DNA from: Dendrophyllia cribrosa
Taxonomy: Eukaryota > Cnidaria > Anthozoa > Scleractinia > Dendrophylliidae
Direction of reading: 5' to 3'
NCBI GenBank assembly: GCA_024195265.1
Contig: JAJLRJ010000008.1
Span: forward strand, 4,710,001-4,774,000
Length of the DNA stretch: 64,000 bases
Positions 36,501-45,739 of the stretch are shown here, in pieces. Within the stretch, counting starts at the first letter, position 1. Each line of letters opens with the position of its first letter. A program made the position numbers and the translations under genes. Below the pieces are notes generated by a model, which worked only from the letters and a program-made list of their open reading frames with translations, did not search any database and was not told the DNA's origin.

Positions 36501-39500
36501 GTTGACTTGTGATCATGAGCACACCAGCTCTTATTACAATCATGTTTATCAAATTCCTTGTATGTAGCTAAGTCATCATTTATGAGAGCAAATAACAGCA
36601 GCATTAAAAATGCCACATGATTATCCTGACCTTCTTTCAACATCATTTCTTGATACCCCAGTATGGTCTGTTCCCCATGGACTGAAGAATGCCAGAACAA
36701 TTTCAGACTGAGCGACAACAGATGGCAGGTGGATGACCCTCTAGAAAAGCATATCACATTTAAATGTTTATTGTGAATGAGTTTCTAAAAAAAATAACTC
36801 ATTCAATTGCCTTATTTATAACTAAAAATCTTTTAAATTTTGCAAAATGACAAAAAATGGACACAGAAGGACAAGAGTACTATTATTGATTCAAGTAAAT
36901 AAAATGTACAAAAATTATAATTATAATAATATTAAATTTAAACTGATTTAATTTATCTGCAAATAAAAATTATAATAATATTAAATAAATAGACAACTAG
37001 GTGTCTCGAGAGAAGCCCAGCAGACTTCAAAATGTTTTTTTCTGTCAGGTTGTCCTAGCTTGGGGTAATTAATAACCACATTTATTATACCTTCTGGGCT
37101 GTTGGACTAATTATTTGGGTCTGGTAAAGCCTAAATTAAATTATAGGACATTTTTAGGGTTTAACAATTTGGCGTCTGCATTTGCACCTCAATCCCACCA
37201 CTGTTATAGCTAAGTACCCCTCCCTCCCCACTCTGGGAGTTGCAGCATTATGTTCCCAGATGGAACATTAAGACTGATTAGAAATAATAACAATGAATTT
37301 ACAAATTAATTAAACTCTATAAGGTACCTGACAAAACTCTTCAACATTTTTACATTGTTTCTTTGAAAATGCTCCAAACAGCATCCCACCAGCAAATCGA
37401 GTAACTGTTTAGTAAAAAAGCAGATTGGTCTTGTTAAAATATTTAATAAATGTATGACCAAAGGCTAAGTATACATTCAAAGGCCTGAGGGAGAGGGTGC
37501 TTATGTTTCAAATCATACAACATCAGATTTTTTAGCATGCATGTGGGATACTACATAACAATAGATGGTTTTTGTAGTTTATGCTGACTTGCATGTCATT
37601 AACCTTATCAGGCTCACAGAGTAATATTTTTAAAAGTCTTACCATCTTTACCATTTGCCATGATCCCTAAACTATTTCCAAAACAAAACATTAAAGGTCC
37701 GGACACACGATGCAACTTATATTGCAACATTGCGTGCAACAGTTGCATAAGTAGAATCGTGTTCTACTTTTGCAAGTTGGGCGCAACAAATTGCATTGTG
37801 TGACACCCGCAAAAATTCTTGTTGAGCGCAACATTGCAAGAAATGTTGTACTGTGTCTGGCCTTGACTAACAATGTGCTTTTTAGAACTGAACACCCTAA
37901 CTGGTAACACTTGAATAGGCCCTGTGACCTTTTATATATACTTTAATTCTCCATAGACATGTTTTAGTCTTATTACTAGCTATATGTCAGATGTCCAAAC
38001 ATGAAATTGTAATAATTTATGCCTTTTTATATTCAGTTTAAGAAACCAATTTTAAAGGAGCATATTGTATGGATGTTCTTTAATCTTTTCATTTTCAAGC
38101 AGAATGATGCTAAAATGAAATACACATATCCTCTTACCAGGCAATTCTGGAATTGAAATACCAGTGTTTTGCTTTTCCTGAAAAAGACTTTTCAAGCCAG
38201 CCTGCAGATAAAAGAAAAAAAACCGGATGATTCTGTTTCTGATTGGTTAAAAGAAGAACATCCTTTCTCTGATTGGCTATCAGGACTGTCAATAATGACC
38301 GGGGTAGGGATTTTCCTCAGGTAATGTGTGTTTGCGCCCATGCAGCTACTTTGTTAGAAAAACAAACATTGACAACACCAGAAAACAATTTTCCCTAGTT
38401 ACTTTCTTAACTTCCCAGCTTATTTGAAACAAATTAGTGACAGCCCTGTTGTTAATAAGGGAATGTTACAAAACCATGAATCAGTCATAAATCATTAAAA
38501 ATTAACTATCAAAACATTCATGGGGGTTGTTACTGTAATACCAGATCAACCATCTCCATTACTCACATATCGAGAACTCACTAATTTTTACAGTCCTCTA
38601 CCAGCAGCTACAGGGAGTGCTTTTTTTACTCGTAAGAGGTACCAACTCTTAAACAACACGTCATATTCTGTTATATGGTTTTTTGGCTCAGTATCCTAAC
38701 AGGTCACTGCATAAATTCAAAAAGTGGCCATTTTAGATTTTGGCATCCCCTAAGCAGTATCAATCTAAAAATGTTGAGCCCTAAAAGGTACAACAAACAC
38801 CCCCATCATTTTTATATGGGAGTCACCCCCTCCCCGGGCAGTTCCCATCTTAGTCTTGTGTGGAGGGGGGAGTATACACCAGCTAGGGTTGCCTCTGGAA
38901 GGAGTGTTTAATGGTCTTTCAAAAAATATAAAATATTTATATATAAAAATATGGGATTCACAAAATTTTAGTTAAATTTCACAGGTCTTTAAATGGTTTT
39001 CTAGGATGTCAGATTTTTTTTTCACAAAGCTGTTTTAAGTGTCTTGGTCTTGGATTCTAACTACCTGTAACTCTGATCCATTGTAATCACCCTTAGTTTA
39101 TTTTAGGTACAGGAAAACTAACAATTAAAAGCTGGCTGAAATGCAGCTTACAGGCTCAGGACAGCCCTGCAGAAACAACATAACATGGACAATATTTGAT
39201 ATGGTATGTAAACTTTAGTAAAAGCAAAACCACTGACAAACCAAATATGAGGAGAGCTGGATCTTGGTAGATGCGGATCAGTGAAAATCTCTTGAGATAA
39301 AAGTAAAAAAGGAAAACTTATCCTTACGGCAAGGAGAAGAGGTTGATACAGAAATAAGATAAAAATGAATCCTTATATTTTGCCACCAAGTGAGCCTGGG
39401 TACCCTGTGAAACCTTACCACCTTTGCCACCCCAAAAAATAATTATAAATATTAACATGCCACTTGCATGCATCCAATGATTAAAATCAAATTATGTTAA

Positions 39501-40534
39501 GATTTGATATGATTAAATTTGATTAAAAAAAACACCCAATGTTCCACCAATGTCTTCTCAAATATCCAGATATTTACTGTTAACAAATTCTGCGTAACCA
39601 AGTAATGTGGCAAACAGCTAATGTGGGTCACGAATCGTTCCGGTATGATCGAATTTTTTTTTTTAATTTTACCATAAGGCTAACTTAATCAATCAATGTC
39701 CACAAATAATATTTATTCGTTTGGAGAAATACTTTCATGACTCTTAGCACGATTGAACATTTCCTCCACCAAAATAGAATTCTACGGGCGTAAAAATAAT
39801 GCATTCCGGATGCGCATGCACTGGGAATGAAGATTCGTGTAATATTTTCTAGCGAAATAAAGCTTTATAAACCGGCAGGTAAGACAAGGTAAACAAACGG
39901 TTTTTTACGATAAGTATAAACATGTGCACTGATTAACTCATTTTAAGACGGATTGCACGCTATATTTTATAACGTTAGGATTGGTAAGCTCAATCTTCTA
40001 CTAATATTTTCCGATCGAGGATCTCGCGCCAATATAAGCTTTTCCATTTTCACCTGGTGAGCCATTTGAATGCCAAGCTGTACACAGGCTAATTGTTTTT
40101 ATTTCCAAGATAAACAAAAGCCCCGGGAATGAAGAGAGGAATAGGGGCTTTAATTTAGCATAATTATGGTTTTAAACCTAGATTATCTCTTGGAAATCTT
40201 ACCTGTAAATCGAAGAACATGCTGTATCGTCGAAATATGTTATATTGGTTCTCGTCCGACCATGTTATTTTCAGTTCATATTCCTAGAATGGTAGGCGTA
40301 AAATAAAGACAATAGCTTCAAATTTCCCTTAAAGAAATAAATTTTTAAATCACTGAGAATAAAAGAAATGAAATAACTGCAGAGCTGCAAGAAAACAAGT
40401 GAGATCAACACGTGAAAACATATCATACGCACATAATTCTTGCCAGAGCCTGAATCTTTGGTTCTGCGTTTTTCAACATCAACCACCTTCACCTCTGTAA
40501 TAGCTCCTTTCTCGCTAGTGGGTGAGTGCCTCAT
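17852..40534 (-). CDS. PX-SH3-SH3-SH3-SH3-SH2 adaptor, 814 aa, 23 exons
   Basis: Twenty-three exons with GT-AG borders join in one frame (2,445 nt including stop). Every phase matches its neighbour, so this is one transcript and not two adjacent genes. Domains in order: PX (about 10-140), SH3-1 (163-217), SH3-2 (237-292), a Tyr/Pro-rich linker (293-485), SH3-3 (488-543), a second Pro-rich linker, SH3-4 (625-681) and SH2 (716-805). PX plus tandem SH3 domains is the plan of Tks4/Tks5 (SH3PXD2) and p47phox/NOXO1, which tie phosphoinositide membranes to NADPH oxidase or podosome actin signalling. Several SH3 domains plus one SH2 is the plan of Nck. The combination would bind membrane lipid, proline motifs and phosphotyrosine in one cytosolic scaffold. 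The start ATG at 40534 is the only one in exon 1. Function is inferred from domains; the exon model is strong. Confidence 0.9.
18718..18795. repeat. short dispersed repeat (TTTTGAGTCTGTGGA family)
   Basis: Motifs such as TCACACCATAGGATTTCGTC and CACAGACTCAAAAGTTAGAA recur inverted or diverged at 19675-19745, 32475-32600 and 44140-44190. It is a dispersed MITE-like family. Ends are not defined here. Confidence 0.45.
19163..19336. mobile_element. 174-bp MITE with TTAA target duplication
   Basis: The ends are AGGCCCATGTTCACCCAATC and its perfect inverted copy (more than 20 bp). TTAA flanks both sides (19159-19162 and 19337-19340), as made by piggyBac-type or related transposases. It lies in the intron between exons 21 and 22 of the adaptor gene. 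Confidence 0.82.
20155..20335. repeat. minisatellite of about 28 bp, roughly six units
   Basis: Units follow the pattern ATGTTTTCCCGCGCTTGGCA then CCGGCTGC, with small differences. A related single unit lies at about 19007-19037. It is in the intron between exons 19 and 20. No coding frame is conserved. Confidence 0.8.
21162..21340 (-). CDS. exon 18: SH3 domain 4
   Basis: One exon encodes VNAHYFAKEDFTTNSS, CICIRKGEVGQLLEV, SGWWKMSVEGVVGW and TPGDFWDML. The WW pair is present; the closing motif is PGDFW in place of PSNYV. It is followed directly by a short polar spacer (exon 19) and the SH2 domain. Confidence 0.87.
22246..22457 (-). CDS. exon 17: acidic/proline linker
   Basis: The exon encodes SRSVGDIYDAYEEEE, then KPPLPTPR and IEPAPPLPGAPPG. 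The two tyrosines in an acidic setting are plausible tyrosine-kinase targets. The proline motifs are plausible ligands for the neighbouring SH3 domains, as in autoinhibited p47phox-type proteins (inference). Confidence 0.82.
22540..22645. repeat. GGGTGGGA/GGGTAGGG low-complexity repeat
   Basis: Purine-rich GGTGG / GGTAG repeats create long, proline-rich false reading frames on the minus strand. It is in the intron upstream of exon 17. Confidence 0.7.
23183..23388 (-). CDS. exon 16: SH3 domain 3
   Basis: The whole domain is in one exon: FVAITNYSPPP, EDLPLSTGETVRLL, EDGVWAFV, GWVPASIL. The tandem Trp pair is reduced to VW, and the closing PASI has Ile where Tyr is usual. The RT loop holds PPPDRPED, unusually rich in proline. 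Ligand specificity probably differs from typical SH3 domains. Confidence 0.87.
23459..23590 (-). mobile_element. Penelope-like element end fragment
   Basis: On the minus strand it matches the 3' end plus first 5' bases of the Penelope-like unit at 45740-48788: GCTGACG, ATCTCCTCACGGTGGCCAAT, ACCTTATCAAC, then CACCACAGTTTCGTTAGAAA. No coding part remains. It lies in intron 15 of the adaptor gene. Confidence 0.65.
24475..24511 (-). repeat. (TCTA)n microsatellite tail
   Basis: About nine GATA units on the plus strand. It abuts the LINE 3' end and reads as (TCTA)n after it on the minus strand, as in LINE families that end in a simple repeat. Confidence 0.8.
24512..24837 (-). pseudogene. LINE 3' end (RT C-terminal fragment)
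   Basis: The 61-residue minus-strand frame at 24652-24837 carries TNYYKNSFSYSGAMLWNSL followed by VRKAESLGQFKRLL. This is the familiar C-terminal motif of CR1/L2-like non-LTR reverse transcriptases. It ends in a stop, a short UTR and a (TCTA)n tail. Only the 3' end was copied, as with 5'-truncated LINEs. Confidence 0.75.
25065..25602. mobile_element. 538-bp hAT-like MITE, 8-bp TSD
   Basis: The ends are TAGGCCTGTCCCGATTGTGC and its inverted copy. CAAGGGAA flanks both sides (25057-25064 and 25603-25610), a perfect 8-bp duplication typical of hAT. Inside, AGCAACTTTT motifs repeat near both ends. Intron 15 of the adaptor gene. Confidence 0.85.
25756..30286 (-). CDS. exons 11-15: Tyr/Pro-rich linker
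   Basis: Exons 30222-30286, 28947-29078, 28249-28293, 26576-26636 and 25756-25980. The linker carries five tyrosines in a common frame, Y-[AS]-[ST]-[IV]: YSSI (311), YASI (319), YATV (350), YASV (379) and YSTV (436). They look like phosphotyrosine docking sites for SH2 proteins. It also has SRSMSEDGSESPGSRS and the poly-proline stretch DLPPPPPT, a likely SH3 ligand. No folded domain is evident. Several exons are short, but every junction keeps the frame. Confidence 0.82.
26090..26425 (+). repeat. tRNA-derived SINE on a duplicated 150-bp unit
   Basis: TTTTAGCTCAGTGGTAGAGG (A-box region) at about 26343 is followed by GGTGATGGGTTCGAATCC (B box). The spacing fits a tRNA-like Pol III head. A partial copy with only the A-box part and the same upstream DNA (GAATTTATTTTCATATTC) lies at about 26095-26214, so the unit is tandemly duplicated. 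It is not a functional tRNA because no acceptor stem pairs. Confidence 0.6.
26862..27960 (-). repeat. tandem array of Penelope-like 5' end, about 120-bp units
   Basis: About six units of 118-121 bp start at roughly 26868, 26987, 27106, 27225, 27675 and 27797. Each has AAAGAAACTGTGGTGCTG and GTGAAACATGAAAATTTGG. On the minus strand these match the start of the Penelope-like unit (GACGCAGCACCACAGTTTCT). The right border (27860-27960) matches its 3' end, including GCGCTAGCGCTCGAAACG. One unit is split by an insertion (27255-27572). The array fills much of an adaptor-gene intron. Confidence 0.75.
27255..27572. mobile_element. 318-bp MITE inside the tandem array
   Basis: The ends share GCCTAAAGAATACCGTTCAG and then GACGTCGGACACCTTATT as inverted copies (about 45 bp). 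CTGTGTCAG flanks both sides (27246-27254 and 27573-27581), an 8-9-bp duplication. The intact target is visible in neighbouring array units, so the insertion site is certain. A GGTTCAATCC B-box-like motif lies inside. No transposase. Confidence 0.85.
29106..29200 (-). mobile_element. 95-bp retroposon-like insertion, 17-bp TSD
   Basis: GTTTAATTGGTTTCTTT occurs at 29089-29105 and 29201-29217. A perfect 17-bp duplication is typical of LINE-driven retroposition. The insert matches the repeat at 10062-10200. It lies 27 bases upstream of the 3' splice site of adaptor exon 12. Confidence 0.7.
32772..35231 (-). CDS. exons 9-10: SH3 domain 2
   Basis: Exons 35117-35231 and 32772-32871. The domain opens YWITLESYTAKSDDELSY, then AGEEVEVLATSNFGWWKIR, and closes with NGESGLTPGSNL. 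The closing motif is PGSN followed by Leu instead of the usual Tyr. The intron (32872-35116) carries a MITE (34936-35052) and two SINE pieces. Exon 10 continues into a basic stretch (DEQRKR). Confidence 0.87.
33112..33390. mobile_element. MITE with TTAA target duplication
   Basis: The ends share TGGTTCCCACTAGCG as inverted copies. TTAA flanks both sides (33108-33111 and 33391-33394). Inside are repeated CGTAAGCGGAATCG-type motifs in opposite orientation in the two halves. Confidence 0.75.
33394..33548. mobile_element. 155-bp near-perfect fold-back MITE
   Basis: The arms start AGGTGGATTTCCACTGTCGC and mirror each other almost to the centre (GCGTAAACTTTTACGC). TTA flanks both sides (33391-33393 and 33549-33551). 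It abuts the preceding TTAA element, so the two share one border. Confidence 0.8.
34009..34096 (-). repeat. tRNA-derived SINE head
   Basis: On the minus strand GGTGGTGTAGTGGTGAGAGC followed by GCCCGGGTTCGATCC gives clear A and B boxes, close to a tRNA-Gly-like sequence (CTCGCCTCCCACC anticodon region). Three copies of a GGGCTCCAATAGC motif follow as a tail (33971-34010). It is a SINE rather than a tRNA gene because the ends do not pair. Confidence 0.6.
34550..34825 (+). repeat. tRNA-derived SINE with conserved body
   Basis: GCGCAGTTGTCCAGTGG and GGTCGGTGGTTCGAGCC are A and B boxes. The body continues with AGACAAGAAACTTTACTCCA, CTCTCCACCCAGGTG, ATGGGTACCGGCGA and CCCTGCGATGGACTAGCATC. The body resembles widely shared invertebrate SINE domains; the exact family name is not certain from the sequence alone. 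Intron of the adaptor gene. Confidence 0.65.
34936..35052. mobile_element. 117-bp MITE, 9-bp TSD
   Basis: The ends are CTGACTCGTCTCCAGTCG and its inverted copy with one mismatch. GTGCACAGT flanks both sides (34927-34935 and 35053-35061). A 9-bp duplication suits a Mutator-like mobiliser. It lies in the intron that splits SH3-2, about 55 bases downstream of exon 9. Confidence 0.8.
35740..36087 (-). CDS. exons 7-8: SH3 domain 1
   Basis: Exons 35963-36087 and 35740-35862. The domain reads YHSVAAF at the ALYDY position, MSLRENEVVTVIEKN, then GWWLVA and HGFAPATFL. The intron splits it just before the WW. The last binding-surface tyrosine of the usual PSNY motif is Phe here (PATF). A very acidic tail (EEEEWREVEEDD) leads straight into SH3-2, giving a close SH3 pair as in p47phox and Tks proteins. 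Confidence 0.88.
35870..35945. repeat. (ATC)n-like microsatellite
   Basis: Imperfect CATCATCGTCATCATTATCA-type trinucleotide repeats lie in the short intron that splits SH3-1. Confidence 0.7.
36631..40534 (-). CDS. exons 1-6: PX domain
   Basis: Exons are 40433-40534, 40203-40283, 38138-38201, 37643-37666, 37328-37404 and 36631-36740. Exon 2 carries the PX hallmark FRRYSMFFDL, whose RRY is the usual phosphoinositide-contact region. Exon 3 ends in the conserved IPELPG turn. Exons 5-6 give CKNVEEFCQRVIHLPS, matching the PX C-terminal helix. Exon 4 is a 24-bp microexon (phase 1 to phase 1, eight codons). Without it the frame is kept, but the loop after the PELP turn would be shortened. This domain should place the protein at phosphoinositide-bearing membranes. 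Confidence 0.88.
37693..37866. mobile_element. MITE-like inverted repeat element
   Basis: The ends read AAGGTCCGGACACACGATGC and, inverted, AAGGCCAGACACAGTACAAC, with further GTTGCA/TTGCAAC motifs inside. It lies 26 bases upstream of microexon 4. The target duplication is not clear. Confidence 0.55.
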
Positions 40535-43500
40535 GGCGACAAAATTTGAATGATTTCTATTATTTCTCGACGCGAGACTTCATTCATTCAATGCGCGTCA
40601 ACAACAGCGTTCGTGTGCGAAGGTTGTGTGACCCGAGCCTGAGGGAGTAAGGGGGAGGGCGGAAGTTAAATGAACCGGTCAATATTTCATGTTCAATGGA
40701 ATATCTCTGAATGGTGTAAACACAAATCTTTATTTAGCTCACCTGATCGCTGGAAATAGAATAAAAAAAGAGATTTTGCTCAAGAAAACAGTTTCCTTTA
40801 CCAACCAACGATAGATGAAATTTCAGCCCAAGGATTCCGTGATAGATAGCAAGACAAGATATCGTGACATGACGTCATTATGACGATCAAATGCCTGATT
40901 TTACGGCTCAAAAACATTGAACACGTCAGTCTGCAAAAAGAATGGAAACCACGTAGTATTGGACATACCATGTTATGCAAATCATAAATTCTTTTGACCA
41001 ATTTAGTCCTGCCTGCACGATTAAAAACCTTTTACGGTATTAAACGGCTTAGGGAATTGCGCACACAAAAAAAATCATGGACGGGCATTCGGCCAAAAAA
41101 GTTATGTTTATTTTATTTTAGAGGTGAAGGACTTTCGTCGAGTGTAAACATTAATCGCATTGTTAATGCAAGGCATAGATAGCAATAATGAGATATTAAT
41201 TATATCGTTCTGGTTTTTTCACTTGCTCTATTGTTTAGATGGAAAATATTTTAATGTTCTAAAACTTGTCATTAGGCTGTCGTTCATTTACTTTTACTAT
41301 CCTCTTCCTCTTCAAAACAAATAAATAAAGAAATGAATAAAGAAATAAATAAATAGTCGTTATTCCACATTCATATTTCTTTTAACCTTTCAACTCCCAA
41401 AAGTGCCAAAAATCAAATTTCAATAAAAATGCCAAATTTGATTTTGCAAATTACTCCCCCTCTTATAATCGCCCTATCAAAATAGCGGGAAAACTCAATA
41501 AACGCTTCTCTCTAATAAACGTCCTCCTTCACTAAGTATTTCAGTAAATCATAGTCCTGAATGAAGATAATTGTTGTCACAATACATATTTCATGGGCTC
41601 CTGTACTGTGCTATATCCTCTATATAGAAAACAACCTACTTCATTGGAAACATTCTAGCTTTTGGGCTCAGTTACTAGTTGGACCGTGAAGTACCCTGAC
41701 CAAATTATAACACAATGTTTTATTCTTAGCCGAGTTAAAATAAGACAAAATAAAGACGTTTTTAACACTCTTAGCTTAAGTATGTTCTTAGCACGTTCGA
41801 GTGTATTAACTAAAGAAATAAAAAACGCGCCGAGTGCATTGTTGAGCTACAGCTAGTTATATAAGCATGCGGAAGTTATAAAGAACACGAGAGAAGTGCA
41901 GAGAAGCACCGAACCGAAGGCGAATGCTTCTCGCACTTCTCGAGTGTTCTTAACTGAATTCCTAAGTGCTTATATAACTCGACAATGCCAGGGAACAAGT
42001 TTTTTCTTTTAAAAAATAAAAACGACCACAAAGTGACAAGAATTCGCGCGTGCTTTATCGAATTTAAATAATGAACTCGGTTTGACCAATCATAGCGCGC
42101 ACATTTCCTTGAGCATGTTTTAAAGTTCAAAATTTGCGATATAAAGAGCACTTGAAGTGCCTAATCGCTTGCGCAGGCTTAAGAGCGCTCCACTCTCAGT
42201 TAGTGAAAACTATTTCGAGAGGAAACTGATTTTAATATAAAATATCTAAGACGCAACCCGAGTATTCCTAGAAAAGTTTCTTTCGATGATAGGAAATATT
42301 GATCTTCCCCGCCAAGTTCTAGGGGTCGTTTTCGGGACGAACCATTATTATTCTGGACCATTATTATTCTGGACGCAAACATTTTTTTTTTAATCGATGC
42401 GCCTTTTCAATCATTTTTTTTTCCAAAAGCACCTTCCTGCACACATTTTATTTTTTCATTTTTTTACAGTGCTTGAGTGCTATCTTCTCTGATGCTAAAA
42501 ATATTTAAGCTTAAGGCGGGGTACACGTGAATTTGAATGAAATTGAAGGGGTTTAAAGAGGGGATAGAAGAAAGAAAATGAGTTTTGGAACACCAACACT
42601 GAAAACTGCCTTGGCGAGTTTGGTTCCCCCTTAAATATTGTTATTATTATGTTTATTCCTTTAAGGCTCAGGCACAATGTTCTGTCTGGTTGATATTCCC
42701 TGGAAGCGGGTTCCAACATGTCACCATGGGTTCCAGGACTTTTCTTTCTTTCCTCTTACAAGGACAGCACCTTTCTCAGGATCTTTGCTGTACCCAACAA
42801 TGCTGTTATTATTATTATTATTTTATTATTGTTAATTTATTATTTGTTTTAATGTTATAAAATGACCACTTTGAAATGCCCAGCTGAAGAATATATTTTT
42901 GTGCTTGTTCAATAGTCCAGTTTCGAATTCGCTGTGGTCGCTGAATGAAAGCATTGAAGACGCATTTTTACAGGGTTAGCCTCAATCTGAAGTGATAAAT
43001 TCGCAAATTCAGGCGAGAAGATGACCTGTTTAGAGCTCTGTCTATTGTTAAATTTCCAATTTTTACGCACCTTCTGCCGGTATTTGTGAATATTTTACAT
43101 CAGGCCAAGTCTAACCCTGTATCAATGTGTCATTGGTGTTTGAATTCAGCGGTAATTTTAAATACGAAAATGGCTTATTTGAAGATCCTGTGCCTAATAA
43201 AATTTATAACAAAATTTGTTACTTTTTTAATTTTAGTTTTGGAACTAATATTTTTAAATCTGACTTCGCTGCAAACATTTTGTTTATGTACATCGTGTTT
43301 GCACACAATTTATTTTGTCTTTTCAGGCCCTGCAAACATTTTTTTTTCATTATTTATGCTCTCCCCCCCCCCCCCCCCCCAGAAAAATTAATGGTCCATC
43401 TCTTAGGCACTCTTATTTTTATCCGCATTGATAACTTTAAGGCTTCCCTTTATCCTCTCAATATAATCAATCTCCGCTTCGTTGTATAAAGGGAAGCCAT

Positions 43501-43584
43501 TTGGTGCCAAACCCCGATGAAAACCCTGCAGTTTCACGACAAAAAGTCGCTCAACCCTCCCAGAGTCAATTATGAAGACATTTA

Positions 43585-44124
43585 GGCCCCGTCCACACGT
43601 ATCCGGATATTTTTTAATCCGCAACTTTTTTGTTGCGGATTAGAAATTATTCGCATCCACACGTAGCGTATTCGAATCGTATTTGCCCGTCCACACGTAT
43701 CCGGATTCGCTCTAGTACCCAAGGCTCCTCTTTAAATGTTGTCAACAGAGCATGCGCAAAGGCCAAGTTCAGAGCCAAGTTCAACTGTAAACACGTTATC
43801 AGACTCGAAATAAGTCTAAGGCCCGTTTTAAACGTCGAATTTCACATGTGCCGAATCTAATGCTAATGAGAAAAAACTATTGTCCTCGCTCATTTGCATT
43901 AAGTTCGGCAAATTCGACGTTTAAAACGGGCCTAAGTAGAACCGGATTTGACCGTCCACACGATGCCGTATAACCGATACTCGTAGCGTATTCAAATATT
44001 TCCACTCTGGAGAGCGGATTCAAAAAGTTGCGGATTCATAAGCCGAATTCGCCGGATACGTGTGGACGGAAGGCCAATCCGCAACAAAAAAGGTGCCGAT
44101 TCAAAACTCTGTTTTCGTGTGGCC
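43585..44124. mobile_element. MITE (GTCCACACGTATCCGGAT family), TTA TSD
   Basis: The left end reads GGCCCCGTCCACACGTATCC, and an inverted CCGGATACGTGTGGACGG lies near the right end. TTA flanks the element (43582-43584 and 44125-44127). A second MITE (43820-43932) is nested inside. Confidence 0.65.
43820..43932. mobile_element. nested 113-bp MITE, TAA TSD
   Basis: The ends GGCCCGTTTTAAACGTCGAA and its inverted copy are flanked by TAA on both sides. It interrupts the 43585-44124 element and so is younger. Confidence 0.7.
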
Positions 44125-44397
44125 TTAGTGTAGTTCGAACTTTTGAGTCTGTGGACGAAATCCTATGGTGTGACCATTAAGTAACAATGCATGTAAGAAC
44201 TAGGCAATGCTCTATTGTTCCACGGCACGGCACGGTTTTCCTTTATACTGAGAATACATCGACCTATGGACAACATGTTTTTTTAAATAAAATTTACTGG
44301 AACTTTATTTATTTTTAAAAAGTGATGTTTTTTTTGTGCTGCAAGATTTCGTCCAATCGTGGAACTCCAAAACAATGACCAAGGAAGGCTTCTAATT

Positions 44398-45087
44398 ACT
44401 CATGCGCGTAGCGGCATGAGTTATAAAATGGGCTTCGTTTTTCTTTTTATTCTTTGTGTCACGATTTTGCCATTTCCGGTTCCCAGCTTTGCTTTTTACA
44501 CTTCCGGTTTAGTGACTTCCGGCAAAACATCGTTACTGAAGTGTCACGACAGCGTCTCCTACAACCCTACTCACATCAGTAATGTTCACGTCAGGTATAT
44601 ATTATCTTCACAACAATGACTGGCTTCATTGTGGTACAGCCTTCATTTATAAAACATTCAATAGTAACGTGGTTTGCAGGTACGATGACTGAATTCTCCA
44701 TGTCGGACGTCTTCTTATCTTGTTTAAATTTTTAAAATTTAAATTGCTTCTTTTCTTATGGTACATTGAAGTATAAAACAAATGTTAGATACGCATGCGC
44801 ATGACAAACATCTCCCGTCATTTGGTCTTATTGGTGTATAAGTCAGTCCTGTATTTCTCCCACAGAGGTGAACGTTGCTTTTATACACAGCATACAACTT
44901 GAAGCCGACTTTGTCGCGATTCTGAAAAAACTAAGAGCTATTTTTAATCAGAGTTCTTCCGAGGCAAAAATGTCAAACATCGATCTCTCGCACTCGCAAT
45001 TTATTTCCCGTTTTACTGCCGATTCTTTGTAATGTCTGTATCGGAGCAGTCCTCGCTGCCTGTGGTGAGTAATTTCAAGACTTTTTA
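44398..45087 (+). repeat. tandem duplication X, copy 1 (about 690 bp)
   Basis: It begins ACTCATGCGCGTAGCGGCAT and ends in GGTGAGTAATTTCAAGACTT. The same order recurs from 45088 to 45739 and, after the Penelope-like insertion, at 51219-51337. Differences are small substitutions and indels. It contains repeated TTCCGGTT motifs and no convincing gene; the apparent frame at 44359-44619 is not kept in copy 2. Confidence 0.75.
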
Positions 45088-45725
45088 CTCATGCGCGTAG
45101 CGGCATGAGTTATAAAATGGGCTTCGTTTTTCTTCTTCTTATTTTTTTTTTTGTGTCACTATTTTGCATGCAAATTTATTCACGCATATTTTAAATTGTG
45201 CATTTCCGGTTCACAGCTTTGCTTTTTACACTTCCGGTTTAGTGACTTCCGGCTACTCTCACTTCCGGCAAAACATCGTTACTGAAGTGTCACGACAGCG
45301 TCTCCTACAACCCTACTCACATTAGTAATGTTCACGTCAGGTATATATTATTTTCACAAGAATGACTGGCTTCATTGTGGTACAGCCTTCATTTATAAAA
45401 CATTCAAAAGTAACGTGGTTTGCAGGTACGATGACTGAATGAAAGAAGTAACTCTTCTCCATGTCGGACGTCTTCTTATCTTGTTTAAATTATTAAAATA
45501 TAAATTGCTTCTTTTCTTATGGTACATTGAAGTATAAGACAAATGTTTGATACGCATGCGCATAACAAACATTTTCCGTCATTTGGTCATATTGGTGTAT
45601 AAGTCAGTCCTGTATTTCTCCCATAGAGGTGAACGTTGCTTTTATACACAGCATACAACTTGAGACCGAATTTGTTGCGATTCTGAAAAAACTAAGAGCT
45701 ATTTTTAATCAGAGTTCTTCCGAGG

Positions 45726-45739
45726 CAAAAATGCCAAAC
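45726..45739. repeat. target-site duplication, left copy
   Basis: CAAAAATGCCAAAC, identical to 51205-51218. It bounds the composite Penelope-like insertion on the left. Confidence 0.85.

Larger units (their letters stand above)
40535..44397. other. intergenic region with MITEs, no gene seen
   Basis: No gene is supported. The stretch just right of 40534 should hold the adaptor promoter, but no TATA box stands out. A hairpin-like element spans about 41842-41990 (AGTTATATAAGCA mirrored by TGCTTATATAACT). A TTA microsatellite lies near 42810. A C-run and repeat end (43360-43410) belongs to the G/C-run family seen at 1613-3318. Confidence 0.5.

Noticed and set aside
44359..44619. Plus-strand frame with a hydrophobic stretch, possibly a secreted protein
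   Set aside because: It starts outside the tandem unit and its frame is disrupted in the second copy at 45088. No splice or other support.
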